A stretch of DNA of 64,000 nucleotides. Source: Mucilaginibacter sp. PAMC 26640. Lineage in GTDB: Bacteria > Bacteroidota > Bacteroidia > Sphingobacteriales > Sphingobacteriaceae. Location of the stretch: NCBI GenBank assembly GCA_001596135.1, contig CP014773.1, forward strand, positions 4,092,001-4,156,000, written 5' to 3'. Shown here piece by piece: positions 34,667 to 44,157 of the stretch. Made by a program: the position numbers and the translations under genes. A model generated the notes under the pieces. That model saw only the letters and a list, made by a program, of their open reading frames with translations. It was not told the origin of the DNA and ran no database searches. Numbering within the stretch: the stretch's first letter is position 1; each line of letters begins with the position of its first letter.

Positions 34667-36163
34667 ATGAAATTTAACTTAAAAAAATACAAAATAGGTT
34701 TGTTATTGATCCTCACTGTTGCTGTTAGCAGCTGTAAAAAATATCTGGATGAAGACAATAAGAGCAACTTCGTAAAGAACACATATTTTCAGAATCCTTC
34801 GCAGGCGCGATCTTTTGTGAATGGTATTTACACGTCTCTTTACTTCTTCCAAAACGGTGATGCCTACGGTGAAAGCCCATTCATCACTATGGAATTATTT
34901 GCCGGCCATGCAACTTCATTGGGCCAAAGTGTTAATAATGGTAACGTTATAAATCAACGTACAGATGCCGTTAATCCCGGTTTTGAAACTGTTTGGCGTG
35001 GCAGCTACAACGCTATCGCCAATGCAAACCTGGCTATTGAGCAAATTCCAAACGTACCTTTAATAACTGAAGCGCAAAAGAACCAGCTGTTAGGCGAAGT
35101 TTACTTCTTAAGAGCTTTCTTTTACTACCACTTGGTGCGTTTGTATGGAGATGTTCCACTGATCACTAAAACCGTTGGTGTGGATAGCCCGGATCTTTAT
35201 CCATCCCGCTCGGCTACAACAGCCGTTTATGACTTGATCCTGAGCGATCTGCTTGCAGCACAAGCCTCGGGGTTACCGGCAACAGATCAAACCGGAAAGG
35301 TGTCTATTGGAGCCGTAAACACATTGCTGGCCAGCGTGTACTTAACTACCGCAGGTTTTCCGTTAAATAAAACCGAAAACTATGCAAAGGCCGCCGCTAC
35401 AGCAGAACTGGTGTTACCATCTTACACCCTATTTGATAAGTACGATTATCTGCATGATAATGCGCACAAAAATCAGGGTGAATTGATTTTTCAAAGTCAG
35501 TACCTTGTAGGTGTTAGAGATAATGCGATCCCACAACTTATATTACCTTTTAACCTTCCGGTAGGTGCTTATGGTGATCACCTGGGCGCTATGATCCCTA
35601 CTGATGCATTTTTCAATAGCTACGAAGCCAACGATCTGCGTACTCAGGATCGTCAGTTTTATTTCTCCAGCTATCCGCAGTACGGCAATCCTGCCGTAAC
35701 AGTTACTTTCGGAGTACACGCATTATACAAATATTTTCATGTTGAAAGTGCTGCCAGCAGCGGTATCAGCGATGAAAACTGGACTTTCTTACGCCTTCCG
35801 GAAGCCATGCTGATTTATGCAGAAGCCTCTAATGAAGTGGGCGGTCCAACCGATAAGGCTTATCAGCAGTTAAATGCAATCAGGGCACGGGCAAAGCTGC
35901 CTGCCTTAAGCGGTTTAACCAAAGACCAGTTTAGAACAGCTATCTGGAAAGAGCGCTATCACGAACTGGCCTATGAAGATAAAGCGTACTTTGATATACA
36001 GCGTACCCACAAAATTTATGATGTGAGGAATAACACCTTCGGCGATGCAACCTCTACTGCAAACGAACAGGGAGTTATAATGAAGGATCAGTATTACCTT
36101 TGGCCCGTTCCGCAGCGTGAAATCAATACTAACATCAATCTGAAACAAAACACTGGTTGGTAA
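34667..36163 (+). CDS. SusD/RagB family outer-membrane lipoprotein
   Basis: Surface glycan-binding lid of the SusC importer, 498 residues. Signal peptide with lipobox VAVSSCKKYLDEDN; the N-terminal TPR-like region carries YFLRAFFYYHLVRLYGDVPL, and the C-terminal part has WTFLRLPEAMLIYAEASNE and KERYHELAYEDKAYFDIQR. The ATG at 34667 is preferred to 34649, since only it gives a standard signal peptide. Ends in a strong terminator. Cotranscribed with susC. Confidence 0.95.
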   Translation: MKFNLKKYKIGLLLILTVAVSSCKKYLDEDNKSNFVKNTYFQNPSQARSFVNGIYTSLYFFQNGDAYGESPFITMELFAGHATSLGQSVNNGNVINQRTDAVNPGFETVWRGSYNAIANANLAIEQIPNVPLITEAQKNQLLGEVYFLRAFFYYHLVRLYGDVPLITKTVGVDSPDLYPSRSATTAVYDLILSDLLAAQASGLPATDQTGKVSIGAVNTLLASVYLTTAGFPLNKTENYAKAAATAELVLPSYTLFDKYDYLHDNAHKNQGELIFQSQYLVGVRDNAIPQLILPFNLPVGAYGDHLGAMIPTDAFFNSYEANDLRTQDRQFYFSSYPQYGNPAVTVTFGVHALYKYFHVESAASSGISDENWTFLRLPEAMLIYAEASNEVGGPTDKAYQQLNAIRARAKLPALSGLTKDQFRTAIWKERYHELAYEDKAYFDIQRTHKIYDVRNNTFGDATSTANEQGVIMKDQYYLWPVPQREINTNINLKQNTGW

Positions 36164-36175
36164 CAAATTCAACAT

Positions 36176-36204
36176 AAAAGACTGGCAATAACCGCCAGTC
36201 TTTT
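36176..36204 (+). terminator. Terminator of the susCD operon
   Basis: AAAAGACTGGC and GCCAGTCTTTT are perfect 11-base arms around AATAACC, followed by TAT-rich bases. Confidence 0.88.
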
Positions 36205-36243
36205 ATATTTACAGCTGTTTTATATCTATTAAGTACATATTCA

Positions 36244-38526
36244 ATGAAAAAAAGGCTACTCCTCATTCCTGTTCTTTTATTTACCGCTAATATTTTTGCG
36301 CAAAACGTTACGAAAGTAGCTGACCCCGTTGAGTGGATCAACCCACTTATGGGTACCCAGTCCAAATATGATCTGAGCAATGGCAACACCTATCCTGCAA
36401 TTGCTTTGCCGTGGGGTATGAATTTCTGGACACCGCAAACCGGTAAAATGGGCGACGGCTGGCAGTATACCTATGATGCTTACAAGATCAACGGCTTTAA
36501 GCAAACCCACCAGCCATCCCCATGGATGAATGATTATGGTCAGTTTGCTATTATGCCGGTTACCGGCAAATTACGGGTTACTCAAAACCAACGTCAAAGC
36601 TGGTTTTCACATAAAACCGAAATAGCCAAGCCGTACTACTACAGCGTTTATCTGGCAGATCATGACGTAACTACCGAAATAACCCCTACCGAACGTGCAG
36701 CGCAGTTTCGTTTCACCTACCCTAAATCTGACAGCTCTTTTATTGTTATAGACGCGTTTGACAAAGGTTCTTATATCAAAATCATTCGTGGTGAAAATAA
36801 AATTGTGGGCTATTCAACGAAGTATGCCCGCGGGCCCCTCAAAAATTTTAAAAACTACTTTGTAATTTATGTTGATAAGCCAATTGCTATGGCGCAGGTT
36901 TACAGCGATTCTGTTTTGAATGATGGCAATGAATTAACAGCGAGGCACGTAAGCGCTGTGTTGGGCTTTAAAACGGCCAAAGGCGAGAAAGTGAATTTAA
37001 GAGTAGCATCATCATTCATCAGTATTGAGCAGGCGGAGATCAGTTTACAGCGGGAAATTGGTAAAAACAGCTTCGATGTTACCAAGGCCAATGCAAAAGC
37101 TACGTGGAACAAAACACTTAGCCGCTTACAGGTTGAAGGCGGAAGTACCGACCAGGTACGTACCTTTTATTCCTGCCTTTACCGCATGTTATTCTTTCCA
37201 AACAAGATGTATGAGATAGATGCGAAAGGACAACCCGTACATTACAGCGCACAAAATGGCAGTATTCAACCCGGTTACAAATTTGCAGGTACAGGATTTT
37301 GGGATACTTTTCGTGCTTTATACCCTTTCCTTGACTTGGTTTATCCATCTATCAACAAAGAGATGCAGGCCGGCTTAGTCAATGATTATAAAGAAGGCGG
37401 CTGGTTGCCCGAATGGAGCAGCCCGGGCTATTCAGACGTAATGGTGGGCAATAACTCTGCTTCGGTAGTATCAGGCGCTTATTTAAAAGGTGGCCGTGGT
37501 TACGATATCAACACCTTGTACGCCGCTTTGATCCATGGTGCCAACAATGATGGCCCTGCGGCAACAGGCCGCGATGGTGTAGATTATTACAACAAACTTG
37601 GCTACGTACCTTATGATGTTAAGATCAACGAAAACGCAGCCCGCACATTGGAGTATGCCTATGATGATTTTACCATTTATAAATTGGGTAAAGCATTAGG
37701 CAGACCGGCATCTGAAACTGATATCTATAAAAAACGCAGCATGAATTACAAAAACCTGTTTGATCCGCAAACTGGTTTGATGCGCGGAAAGAATAAAGAC
37801 GGCCAGTTTCAAAGCCCTTTCAATCCACTAAAATGGGGTGATGCTTTTACCGAAGGTAACAGCTGGCATTACACCTGGAGTGTTTTTCACGATATCGACG
37901 GCTTAGTTAATTTAATGGGTGGTAAACAAAAATTCGTAACGAAGCTGGATTCAGTTTGGACTATGCCACCAACATTCGACGATAGCTATTATGGTGAGGT
38001 GATCCACGAGATCCGTGAGATGCAGATTGCGGGTATGGGCCAGTATGCCCACGGAAATCAGCCAATCCAGCACATGCCCTATCTGTACAATTACGCAGGT
38101 GAGCCCTGGAAAACACAATTGCATGTACGCGATGTAATGAATAAACTATATAAAGCTACACCAGATGGTTATTGCGGCGACGAAGATAACGGGCAAACAT
38201 CCGCCTGGTATGTTTTTTCGGCAATGGGCTTCTATCCGGTAACGCCGGCCAGCGATCAATACGTTTTAGGTGCACCGCTTTTCCAAAAAATAACACTTAC
38301 ACTTGAGAATGGTAAAAAGGTTGTGATCAATGCGCCAAATAACAGTGCCGCTAATCGCTATGTTACCACACTAAAAGTAAATGGTAAACCTTACGATCTT
38401 AACTGGCTTAGCCACAAATCTTTATTACAAGGTGGTGTATTAAATTTCAATATGTCGGCAACGCCAAATAAAAGCCGTGGTATTAAAGCCGAAGATGCCC
38501 CATATTCTTTGTCAACTGAAAAATAG
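36244..38526 (+). CDS. GH92 family exo-alpha-mannosidase
   Basis: Exported glycoside hydrolase of 760 residues with a signal peptide (LLLIPVLLFTANIFAQ). GH92 enzymes are calcium-dependent alpha-mannosidases (most often alpha-1,2). Recognisable blocks are DPVEWINPLMGTQS at the mature start, FWDTFRALYPFL, the region FTEGNSWHYTWSVFHD, and the C-terminal GDEDNGQTSAWYVFSAMGFY containing catalytic acidic residues. It has its own unit after the susCD terminator, and points to alpha-mannan or high-mannose glycans as the substrate of the locus. Confidence 0.95.
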   Translation: MKKRLLLIPVLLFTANIFAQNVTKVADPVEWINPLMGTQSKYDLSNGNTYPAIALPWGMNFWTPQTGKMGDGWQYTYDAYKINGFKQTHQPSPWMNDYGQFAIMPVTGKLRVTQNQRQSWFSHKTEIAKPYYYSVYLADHDVTTEITPTERAAQFRFTYPKSDSSFIVIDAFDKGSYIKIIRGENKIVGYSTKYARGPLKNFKNYFVIYVDKPIAMAQVYSDSVLNDGNELTARHVSAVLGFKTAKGEKVNLRVASSFISIEQAEISLQREIGKNSFDVTKANAKATWNKTLSRLQVEGGSTDQVRTFYSCLYRMLFFPNKMYEIDAKGQPVHYSAQNGSIQPGYKFAGTGFWDTFRALYPFLDLVYPSINKEMQAGLVNDYKEGGWLPEWSSPGYSDVMVGNNSASVVSGAYLKGGRGYDINTLYAALIHGANNDGPAATGRDGVDYYNKLGYVPYDVKINENAARTLEYAYDDFTIYKLGKALGRPASETDIYKKRSMNYKNLFDPQTGLMRGKNKDGQFQSPFNPLKWGDAFTEGNSWHYTWSVFHDIDGLVNLMGGKQKFVTKLDSVWTMPPTFDDSYYGEVIHEIREMQIAGMGQYAHGNQPIQHMPYLYNYAGEPWKTQLHVRDVMNKLYKATPDGYCGDEDNGQTSAWYVFSAMGFYPVTPASDQYVLGAPLFQKITLTLENGKKVVINAPNNSAANRYVTTLKVNGKPYDLNWLSHKSLLQGGVLNFNMSATPNKSRGIKAEDAPYSLSTEK

Positions 38527-38537
38527 TATTTGAACCG

Positions 38538-39707
38538 ATGGTAAAATTTTCAAGAATTTTATGGTGCCTGTTCATCTTATCAGGTTCAGTTAAATCAATT
38601 TCATTTGCCCAGGTAGTGCCGGCTGAACAGCCGGCATCTCCTGTATCGGTGGCACTGGCAGCTGTACCATTTGTGCCGGTGATGCCATTAAGCACCCTGC
38701 GATTAGGGATTGCCGGCCTGACACATGATCATGTTAACGGCATTCTTAACGATTATCATGAAGGAAGGGTGATCATAGTAGGTATAGCTGAGGCTGATAA
38801 ACAGCTCCGGGCCAAATACCAGCAAAAATACAAACTGCCGGATTCCATCTTTTTCGATGATCTGAAAAAAATGGCACTCACCAAGAAACCTGATGCGGTT
38901 CTTGGTTTCAATGCAGTAGCCAAACACATAGATGTAGTAGAGATCTGTGCGCCATTAGGTATCAGTGTAATGGTAGAAAAGCCGTTGGCTGCAACGCTTG
39001 CACAGGCCAAACGCATGGAGTTTTTAGCCTTGAAATATTACATAAAACTGCTTACCAGTTACGAAACGACTTGGTATCCGTCCTATCAGCATGTGTACAA
39101 TATGGCAGCGAAGGATTCGATAGGCCATATTCGCAAAATGGTGGTACACGATGGGCACCAGGGGCCTAAAGAAATTGGCTGCAGTAAAGAGTTTTTAAGC
39201 TGGTTAACAGATCCTGATTTAAATGGTGGTGGAGCGCTCATCGATTTTGGTTGCTACGGTGCCGATTTGATGACCTGGTTAATGGATGGCCAAAAACCGG
39301 TTGCCGTAACCGCCGTGGCCCGCCATTTTAAACTTAATGTTTACCCCAAAGTGGAAGATGATGCTAATATTATTATTGAATATCCAACCGCAACCGGTAT
39401 TATAGAAGCGTCATGGAACTGGCCCTTCTCCATTAAAGACCTGGAAGTTTTTGGAGACAGCGGCTATATGCATGCATTTGATAAAAACAATACGCTAACG
39501 CGGATCCATGATGTTGCAAACACCGCAAATATCACCAACACCCTGGAAGCCCCCTTGGATAACCCGGTAAGTTATTTGCAACTGGTATTGAAAAACCGGC
39601 TACTGGGAATAAATGACAGGTCATCTCTAAAATATAATATGGTGGTAATGCAAATCCTGGACGCCGCCAAAAGATCAATAGCGGAGGGCAAACGCATCGT
39701 ACTTTAA
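38538..39707 (+). CDS. Exported Gfo/Idh/MocA-type oxidoreductase
   Basis: NAD(P)-dependent sugar-oxidoreductase fold, 389 residues. The N-terminus has a signal peptide (WCLFILSGSVKSISFAQ) and a low-complexity Ala/Pro/Val linker of about 25 residues before the Rossmann strand LRLGIAGLTHDHV. The catalytic motif is MVEKPLAATLAQAKRM, the usual EKPxA. The conserved DFGCYGADLMTWL fits the GFO_IDH_MocA C-terminal domain. The gene starts 11 bases after the GH92 stop codon, so both are cotranscribed. Export of a nucleotide-dependent fold is unusual, though some members hold the cofactor tightly. Confidence 0.9.
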   Translation: MVKFSRILWCLFILSGSVKSISFAQVVPAEQPASPVSVALAAVPFVPVMPLSTLRLGIAGLTHDHVNGILNDYHEGRVIIVGIAEADKQLRAKYQQKYKLPDSIFFDDLKKMALTKKPDAVLGFNAVAKHIDVVEICAPLGISVMVEKPLAATLAQAKRMEFLALKYYIKLLTSYETTWYPSYQHVYNMAAKDSIGHIRKMVVHDGHQGPKEIGCSKEFLSWLTDPDLNGGGALIDFGCYGADLMTWLMDGQKPVAVTAVARHFKLNVYPKVEDDANIIIEYPTATGIIEASWNWPFSIKDLEVFGDSGYMHAFDKNNTLTRIHDVANTANITNTLEAPLDNPVSYLQLVLKNRLLGINDRSSLKYNMVVMQILDAAKRSIAEGKRIVL

Positions 39708-39796
39708 TTTGCCGGGTATTTATTTACAGTTAATAATATATCCTGACTAATTGTATTATTTTAGCCGCTTCAACTTATAATAATTCATCCTTGCAT

Positions 39797-40705
39797 ATGT
39801 TCAAGCAATTTTCTGCCCTACTACCACTACTTATGGCAGGCATGGTATCCTGTCAATCCAAACCCTCAGCAACAGAAAAAAAAGGCGTCGATAGCACTTC
39901 GGCGAACATTGAAACACCTTCGGGCAATGTAAAACTAGCTACCGGCCCGGTTGATAATGCGACTGTAATGGCGCGTAAACAAGTGCCGATTGTTTGTTAC
40001 CACCAGATCCGCGATTGGAAAGCAACCGACTCCAAAGGAGCTAAAGATTATATTGTGCAGGTAGCTGCTTTTAAAGAGCATTTGAAAATGCTGTCCGACA
40101 GCGGTTACCACACTATCCTCCCTGATCAGTTATATAATTATTTAACAACGGGTGCTGCCTTGCCAAAAAAACCCATTATGCTTACGTACGACGATTCCGA
40201 CCTGGATCAATTCACTATTGCAGCGCCTGAAATGAAGAAATATGGCTTTAAGGGTGTATTTTTCGTGATGACGGTTTCTCTCGGACGCCCGCACTACATG
40301 ACAGCCGAAATGGTTAAAAAATTATCTGATGATGGTAACGTGATTGCCAGCCACACCTGGGATCATCACCGCGTTGACAAATACTCGCACAATTCAACCC
40401 TAAAAATAATTGGAAAAAACGGCAAAGTAACTGAGCGCGCCGTTGATGATTGGGTTACGCAGATTGATAAACCAACAAAAAAACTGGAAGAGATCACCGG
40501 AAAAAAAATAAACTACTTTGCTTACCCATTCGGCGTTTGGAAAAAGCCGGTATTGCCGGAAATACAAAAAAAAGGCTTTAAAATTGCCTTCCAACTTGCC
40601 GACAAACGAGATCCGGAATACCCTTTAATGACAGTTCGCCGCATCCTGGATAGTGGTTATTGGACTACTAAGACCTTCAGCAATAGTGTAAGAAATAGTT
40701 TCTAA
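39797..40705 (+). CDS. Polysaccharide deacetylase-like lipoprotein (NodB domain, CE4)
   Basis: Lipoprotein of 302 residues; the lipobox is LMAGMVSCQSK. The NodB domain has motif 1 in LTYDDSDLDQF (the usual TFDDG is altered), motif 2 SHTWDHHRVD with two metal-binding His, motif 3 FAYPFGVW and motif 4 near ILDSGYW. The enzymes remove acetyl groups from sugar polymers such as peptidoglycan, chitin or acetylated glycans. ATG at 39797; a TTG at 39791 is an unlikely start. The gene follows the GH92 pair by 89 bases and ends in a strong terminator. Confidence 0.9.
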   Translation: MFKQFSALLPLLMAGMVSCQSKPSATEKKGVDSTSANIETPSGNVKLATGPVDNATVMARKQVPIVCYHQIRDWKATDSKGAKDYIVQVAAFKEHLKMLSDSGYHTILPDQLYNYLTTGAALPKKPIMLTYDDSDLDQFTIAAPEMKKYGFKGVFFVMTVSLGRPHYMTAEMVKKLSDDGNVIASHTWDHHRVDKYSHNSTLKIIGKNGKVTERAVDDWVTQIDKPTKKLEEITGKKINYFAYPFGVWKKPVLPEIQKKGFKIAFQLADKRDPEYPLMTVRRILDSGYWTTKTFSNSVRNSF

Positions 40706-40724
40706 CCTAATGTTATTGCTAATC

Positions 40725-40759
40725 AACAAGGCCCTTTTGAGTTTCAAAAGGGCCTTGTT
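40725..40759 (+). terminator. Terminator after the polysaccharide deacetylase gene
   Basis: AACAAGGCCCTTTTGA and its exact reverse complement form a 16-base stem with a GTT loop, then a T-run. Confidence 0.93.
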
Positions 40760-40786
40760 TTTTATATCGAATTACTATATTTAGCC

Positions 40787-41266
40787 ATGCATTTTAAATT
40801 TCAACCATTCCTTACTGCCTCATTTTTTTCATTATTCATCATTTCTTGCAACCAACAACCTGAGAAACCGGTTATAGATAAAAAGGAACAGGCGCATTCG
40901 CTGATCCAGGAACATTTCAGGTATTTGAACGATCATGACCTTAAAAGTGTTGTAAGTCAATATGCAAAAAAAGCAAGCATTACATCTAGTGATTGGAAAG
41001 GTACGGCGAACGGACCTGAAGGAGCGGATGAGATCTTCCACCTGGAGTTTTATGTATCGCCGGATGCAAAATACCTTGTCGACAAAACCATCAATACTGA
41101 TTCGACCGTGGTAGTGGAGTACGACGTAATTGGTTTGAAAGACAAGGCTAACGGCGGTGTGCGTTTCGATGTACGCAAGTGCAGCATTTTTAGGCTAAAT
41201 GATAAAAACCAAATTGCCAGCGAAGCAACCTACATCAATACGCTCGCTTACCATAGTGGAAATTAG
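40787..41266 (+). CDS. Putative NTF2-like lipoprotein
   Basis: Lipoprotein of 159 residues; the lipobox is LFIISCNQQPEKP. The mature part (SLIQEHFRYLNDHDLKSVV, then a beta-rich stretch ending in ASEATYINTLAYH) looks like a SnoaL/NTF2-like fold, which often binds small ligands, but no catalytic residues can be named. The ATG lies only 3 bases after a TATATTTA box, so it may be nearly leaderless. Independent gene. Confidence 0.75.
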   Translation: MHFKFQPFLTASFFSLFIISCNQQPEKPVIDKKEQAHSLIQEHFRYLNDHDLKSVVSQYAKKASITSSDWKGTANGPEGADEIFHLEFYVSPDAKYLVDKTINTDSTVVVEYDVIGLKDKANGGVRFDVRKCSIFRLNDKNQIASEATYINTLAYHSGN

Positions 41267-41302
41267 TTAATAACTATTAAAATCACCGGATCAATAGTTT
41301 AA

Positions 41303-41500
41303 ATTATTGATTTACTGGGGCAGTATATCATAAAAAATCTAGTATTACTTTCATCTGCAGTTGTCATCGGGGCTACAGTTCAGGGCGGTGCAATTATTGC
41401 TAACGCAGCCGTGGCATCGAAAGCGGTCATCACTCAGAGCCTTGTGGCAAGATACCGCCGACGTTTCAATGAGGAACCTATTCTTAAATCAAAAGTATAA
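41303..41500 (+). pseudogene. DoxX-like membrane protein, C-terminal remnant
   Basis: A 65-codon frame begins right after a TAA stop and has no ATG, GTG or TTG before its middle. The peptide IIDLLGQYIIKNLVLLSSAV followed by VIGATVQGG closely resembles the last membrane helix of DoxX/DUF417-type proteins (GQYxxKNLVLL). Its end RRRFNEEPILKSKV is followed by a terminator. This looks like the relic of a longer gene whose 5' part has gone. Confidence 0.62.
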
Positions 41501-41508
41501 AAAATTAA

Positions 41509-41538
41509 AAAGCCGCTTAACAAATTTTAAGCGGCTTT
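41509..41538. terminator. Bidirectional terminator
   Basis: AAAGCCGCTTAA and TTAAGCGGCTTT form a perfect 12-base stem. It can serve the DoxX-like relic on the plus strand and the 77-residue gene on the minus strand. Confidence 0.88.
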
Positions 41539-41545
41539 ATATTCA

Positions 41546-41779
41546 TTATAAGTTTTCTCCGGCTGGTCCTTGTCCTTTATTGGATGCACTTTGAGGTTTC
41601 GGATTTTCCAGTTCCGGTGTGTCGTTATCTGGCGTTACCGTTGGTATTTCTTTTGCCTTATCCTTATCATCGGTGTTTTGCTTAAGCATGTCATTGCCAA
41701 CATTAGCAACGTTTCCTGCGGTATCATGATTTTGACCCTGGCCATTGGCCCTGTCAAATCCTTCTGGTTTGTTTTCCAT
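41546..41779 (-). CDS. Small hydrophilic protein of unknown function
   Basis: Predicted 77-residue protein, start ATG at 41777-41779 after an A-rich leader; a TTG at 41818 is an alternative. It is very polar, with no hydrophobic segment: ENKPEGFDRANGQGQNHD, then many Asp, Lys, Pro, Thr and Asn, so probably unstructured. No family recognised. A terminator follows, which supports a real gene. Confidence 0.62.
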   Translation of the reverse strand: MENKPEGFDRANGQGQNHDTAGNVANVGNDMLKQNTDDKDKAKEIPTVTPDNDTPELENPKPQSASNKGQGPAGENL

Positions 41780-41977
41780 TTTAGTAGTTGTAAATTTATT
41801 ATTTGTTTGTCCCGCCAATTAAGCAGGCAATATGATGATAGAAAAAACCGTACCAATAATTGGAAGGTGATAGATCAGGGAGATCGTTTAAACGACAATT
41901 CTCAATTTTGATTGCCAAATTTTGGTATAAAAAGTAATTCCATCTTTCAAACTAGCCAACTCTTAGCACATTCAACC

Positions 41978-41985
41978 TATCTTTG
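41978..41985 (+). promoter_or_regulatory. -7 box of queG
   Basis: TATCTTTG, identical to the SRP RNA box, ends 6 bases before the queG ATG, which implies a leaderless or nearly leaderless mRNA. Confidence 0.6.
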
Positions 41986-41991
41986 TGCAAT

Positions 41992-42924
41992 ATGACAAAT
42001 CGCGCTAGCTATTCTCAATTGATAAAGACTGAGGCAAAAAACCTAGGCTTTATTTTTTGCGGGATAGCTAAAGCTGAGTTCCTGGAAGAAGAAGCGCCAC
42101 GGTTAGAGACCTGGTTGAAAAAAGGGATGCATGGCGAAATGAAATACATGGAAAACTATTTTGATAAGCGCCTTGATCCGCGTTTGTTAGTAGATGGTGC
42201 CAAATCAGTGATCTCGCTTGGCCTTAATTACTATAATGAGAATGTTCAGTTAGATCCATCTGCACCTAAAATCTCAAAGTACGCCTATGGCTCTGACTAC
42301 CATTCGGTTATAAAAGGCAAATTAAAAGAATTATTAGATATAATTAACAGGCAGGTTGGTGAAGTGGGCGGCAGGGCATTTGTAGATTCGGCACCGGTGC
42401 TTGACAGAGCCTGGGCAAAAAAAGCAGGTCTTGGTTGGATCGGGAAAAATTCCAACTTGCTTAGCAAAAAGGTTGGCTCGTTTTTTTTCCTGGCAGAGCT
42501 TATTGTAGATATTGAACTGGAGTGCGACATTGAACCCACTGCTGACCATTGCGGAAGTTGTACAAAATGCATCGATGCCTGCCCTACCGACGCCATTGTC
42601 GGGCCGTATATTGTAGACGGCAGCCGATGTATTTCTTATCTTACTATTGAACTAAAAAACGAGATACCGCAAGAATTTAAGGGCAAAATGGATAATTGGA
42701 TGTTTGGCTGCGATATTTGCCAGGACGTTTGCCCCTGGAACCGCTTCTCCATCATCCATAACGAGCCCTCATTTCATCCACACCCGGAGCTTCCCGGCCT
42801 AAAAAAACAGGATTGGGAAGATATCACTACCGATGTATTTCAGAAGGTTTTTAAAAACTCGGCGGTGAAACGCACTAAATTTGATGGGCTGAAGAGGAAT
42901 ATTGAATTTCTGAAAAAAATTTAA
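41992..42924 (+). CDS. queG: Epoxyqueuosine reductase
   Basis: Cobalamin- and iron-sulfur-dependent enzyme for the last step of queuosine synthesis in tRNA; 310 residues. Two [4Fe-4S] motifs lie near the C-terminal third: [16 protein letters not shown] and [11 protein letters not shown]. The N-terminal part has [16 protein letters not shown] and the [19 protein letters not shown] family block. The ATG at 41992 is chosen; the upstream TTG at 41983 lies inside the -7 box. A long hairpin follows. Confidence 0.96.
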   Translation: MTNRASYSQLIKTEAKNLGFIFCGIAKAEFLEEEAPRLETWLKKGMHGEMKYMENYFDKRLDPRLLVDGAKSVISLGLNYYNENVQLDPSAPKISKYAYGSDYHSVIKGKLKELLDIINRQVGEVGGRAFVDSAPVLDRAWAKKAGLGWIGKNSNLLSKKVGSFFFLAELIVDIELECDIEPTADHCGSCTKCIDACPTDAIVGPYIVDGSRCISYLTIELKNEIPQEFKGKMDNWMFGCDICQDVCPWNRFSIIHNEPSFHPHPELPGLKKQDWEDITTDVFQKVFKNSAVKRTKFDGLKRNIEFLKKI

Positions 42925-42940
42925 AAGGATTCAGAATCAA

Positions 42941-42983
42941 GATCCAAGTAAGCCAACTTTAAAAATGTCGGCTTACTTGGATC
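42941..42983. terminator. Terminator-like hairpin between queG and the exonuclease gene
   Basis: GATCCAAGTAAGCC and GGCTTACTTGGATC are perfect 14-base arms around 15 bases. There is no T-run on either strand, but the place between two convergent genes fits transcription stopping. Confidence 0.7.
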
Positions 42984-43008
42984 ATCAATCTTTACCTTTG
43001 ATACTGCT

Positions 43009-44037
43009 TTATGCACCCTTCCCAAACTTATTCTTTAATTGTGCCAGCATATCTTCGTCAACAGGTTTGGCTGGCTCCTCTTTCTTTTTAAAAGACTGGT
43101 TATTATTATAAGGCCTGTTTAATGCAGGCGATGTTTTAGGGCCATTATTTTGAAATGCCGGTTTAGGCTGCTCGGTGCGAGGTGCCGGTGCTGCAGATTG
43201 CGCAGGTTTTGCTGCCTGGCGCTCCGCCGATTTTTTTGCACTCCAGCGTTTATGGATCTCTTCCAGTTTGCGTTTGGTATATAAAGGAAAGTCGCCTTGC
43301 ATGATCCATGAATAATAGCTTGGTTCCACATTCAGCACGTCTTCTACCCTTTTACCTTTATGCTTACCAAAGTTTATCAGCTCTTCACCTTCTTCATTAT
43401 AAACCATTCGGCCAGCAAAATCAACAGGGCGGCTCAAATTGGTAAATTTATGTAAGGCTTCTACATCTCCGGTAACTGGTATACTCCTGTTACCTTTTTT
43501 ATCTTCATACTCGGTATCAATATAACGGTCTACCTGGGCCAGTAAAACCTCCATAGTTGCACGGGTATCGGCTTCGGCAGAGTGTGCGTTGATAATATCT
43601 TTCTCGCAATAAAATTTATAGGCCGCTTTAAGCGTACGCTGCTCCATCTGGTGAAAAATATTTTGCACATCTACAAAGAAGCGGTTCTCCAAGTCAAACA
43701 TTATCCCTGCTCGTAAAAACTCCTCCATCAGCATGGGTATGTCAAATTTATTACTGTTGTAGCCGGCAAGGTCACTATCGCCAATAAAGGCCGCCACAGA
43801 TTCACCAAGTTCATGAAAGCGCTTTTCATCCTGCACATGTTCATCGTAAATACCGTGCACGATGGACGATTCCAGTGGAATTGGAATTCCCGGATTAACT
43901 TTAAAAGTCATTACTTCTTCGCTGCCATCGGGATTCAGCTTAATAACAGATAATTCTACAATACGGTCAGCGCCGATGTTTGTACCGGTAGTTTCTAAGT
44001 CAAAAAAGGCAAGAGGCCGCTTTAAATTTAATTTCAT
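43009..44037 (-). CDS. DnaQ-like 3'-5' exonuclease with DUF3820-like module
   Basis: DEDDh exonuclease of 342 residues related to the DNA polymerase III epsilon subunit. Exo I is FFDLETTGT, Exo II GYNSNKFDIPML, and the His/Asp of Exo III is in INAHSAEADTRAT. After it, residues about 230-275 (LINFGKHKGKRVEDVL and YYSWIMQGDFPLYTK) match the small DUF3820-type module seen behind such exonucleases. The last roughly 60 residues are a Pro/Ala/Gln-rich tail. ATG at 44035-44037. It may proofread or trim DNA ends; the partner polymerase is not in the window. Confidence 0.92.
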   Translation of the reverse strand: MKLNLKRPLAFFDLETTGTNIGADRIVELSVIKLNPDGSEEVMTFKVNPGIPIPLESSIVHGIYDEHVQDEKRFHELGESVAAFIGDSDLAGYNSNKFDIPMLMEEFLRAGIMFDLENRFFVDVQNIFHQMEQRTLKAAYKFYCEKDIINAHSAEADTRATMEVLLAQVDRYIDTEYEDKKGNRSIPVTGDVEALHKFTNLSRPVDFAGRMVYNEEGEELINFGKHKGKRVEDVLNVEPSYYSWIMQGDFPLYTKRKLEEIHKRWSAKKSAERQAAKPAQSAAPAPRTEQPKPAFQNNGPKTSPALNRPYNNNQSFKKKEEPAKPVDEDMLAQLKNKFGKGA

Positions 44038-44157
44038 TTTCACAAATAAAGAGAACTGCAAAGGTGGCAAAACTCTTAAAATTATTGGCTTTTATTTTTT
44101 GAATAATATATCGCAGTAAATCGCTATTTTCATTGCGCTCTTTTAACTTAAACCATT

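Noticed and set aside
25839-40705. Defence or toxin-antitoxin island around the accessory genes
   Set aside because: All genes here are explained by arsenic resistance, sigma/anti-sigma control and glycan use; no nuclease, Abi, restriction or toxin pattern was seen.
41361-41594. 77-codon plus-strand frame
   Set aside because: It lies out of frame with the DoxX-like relic and crosses the terminator at 41509-41538.
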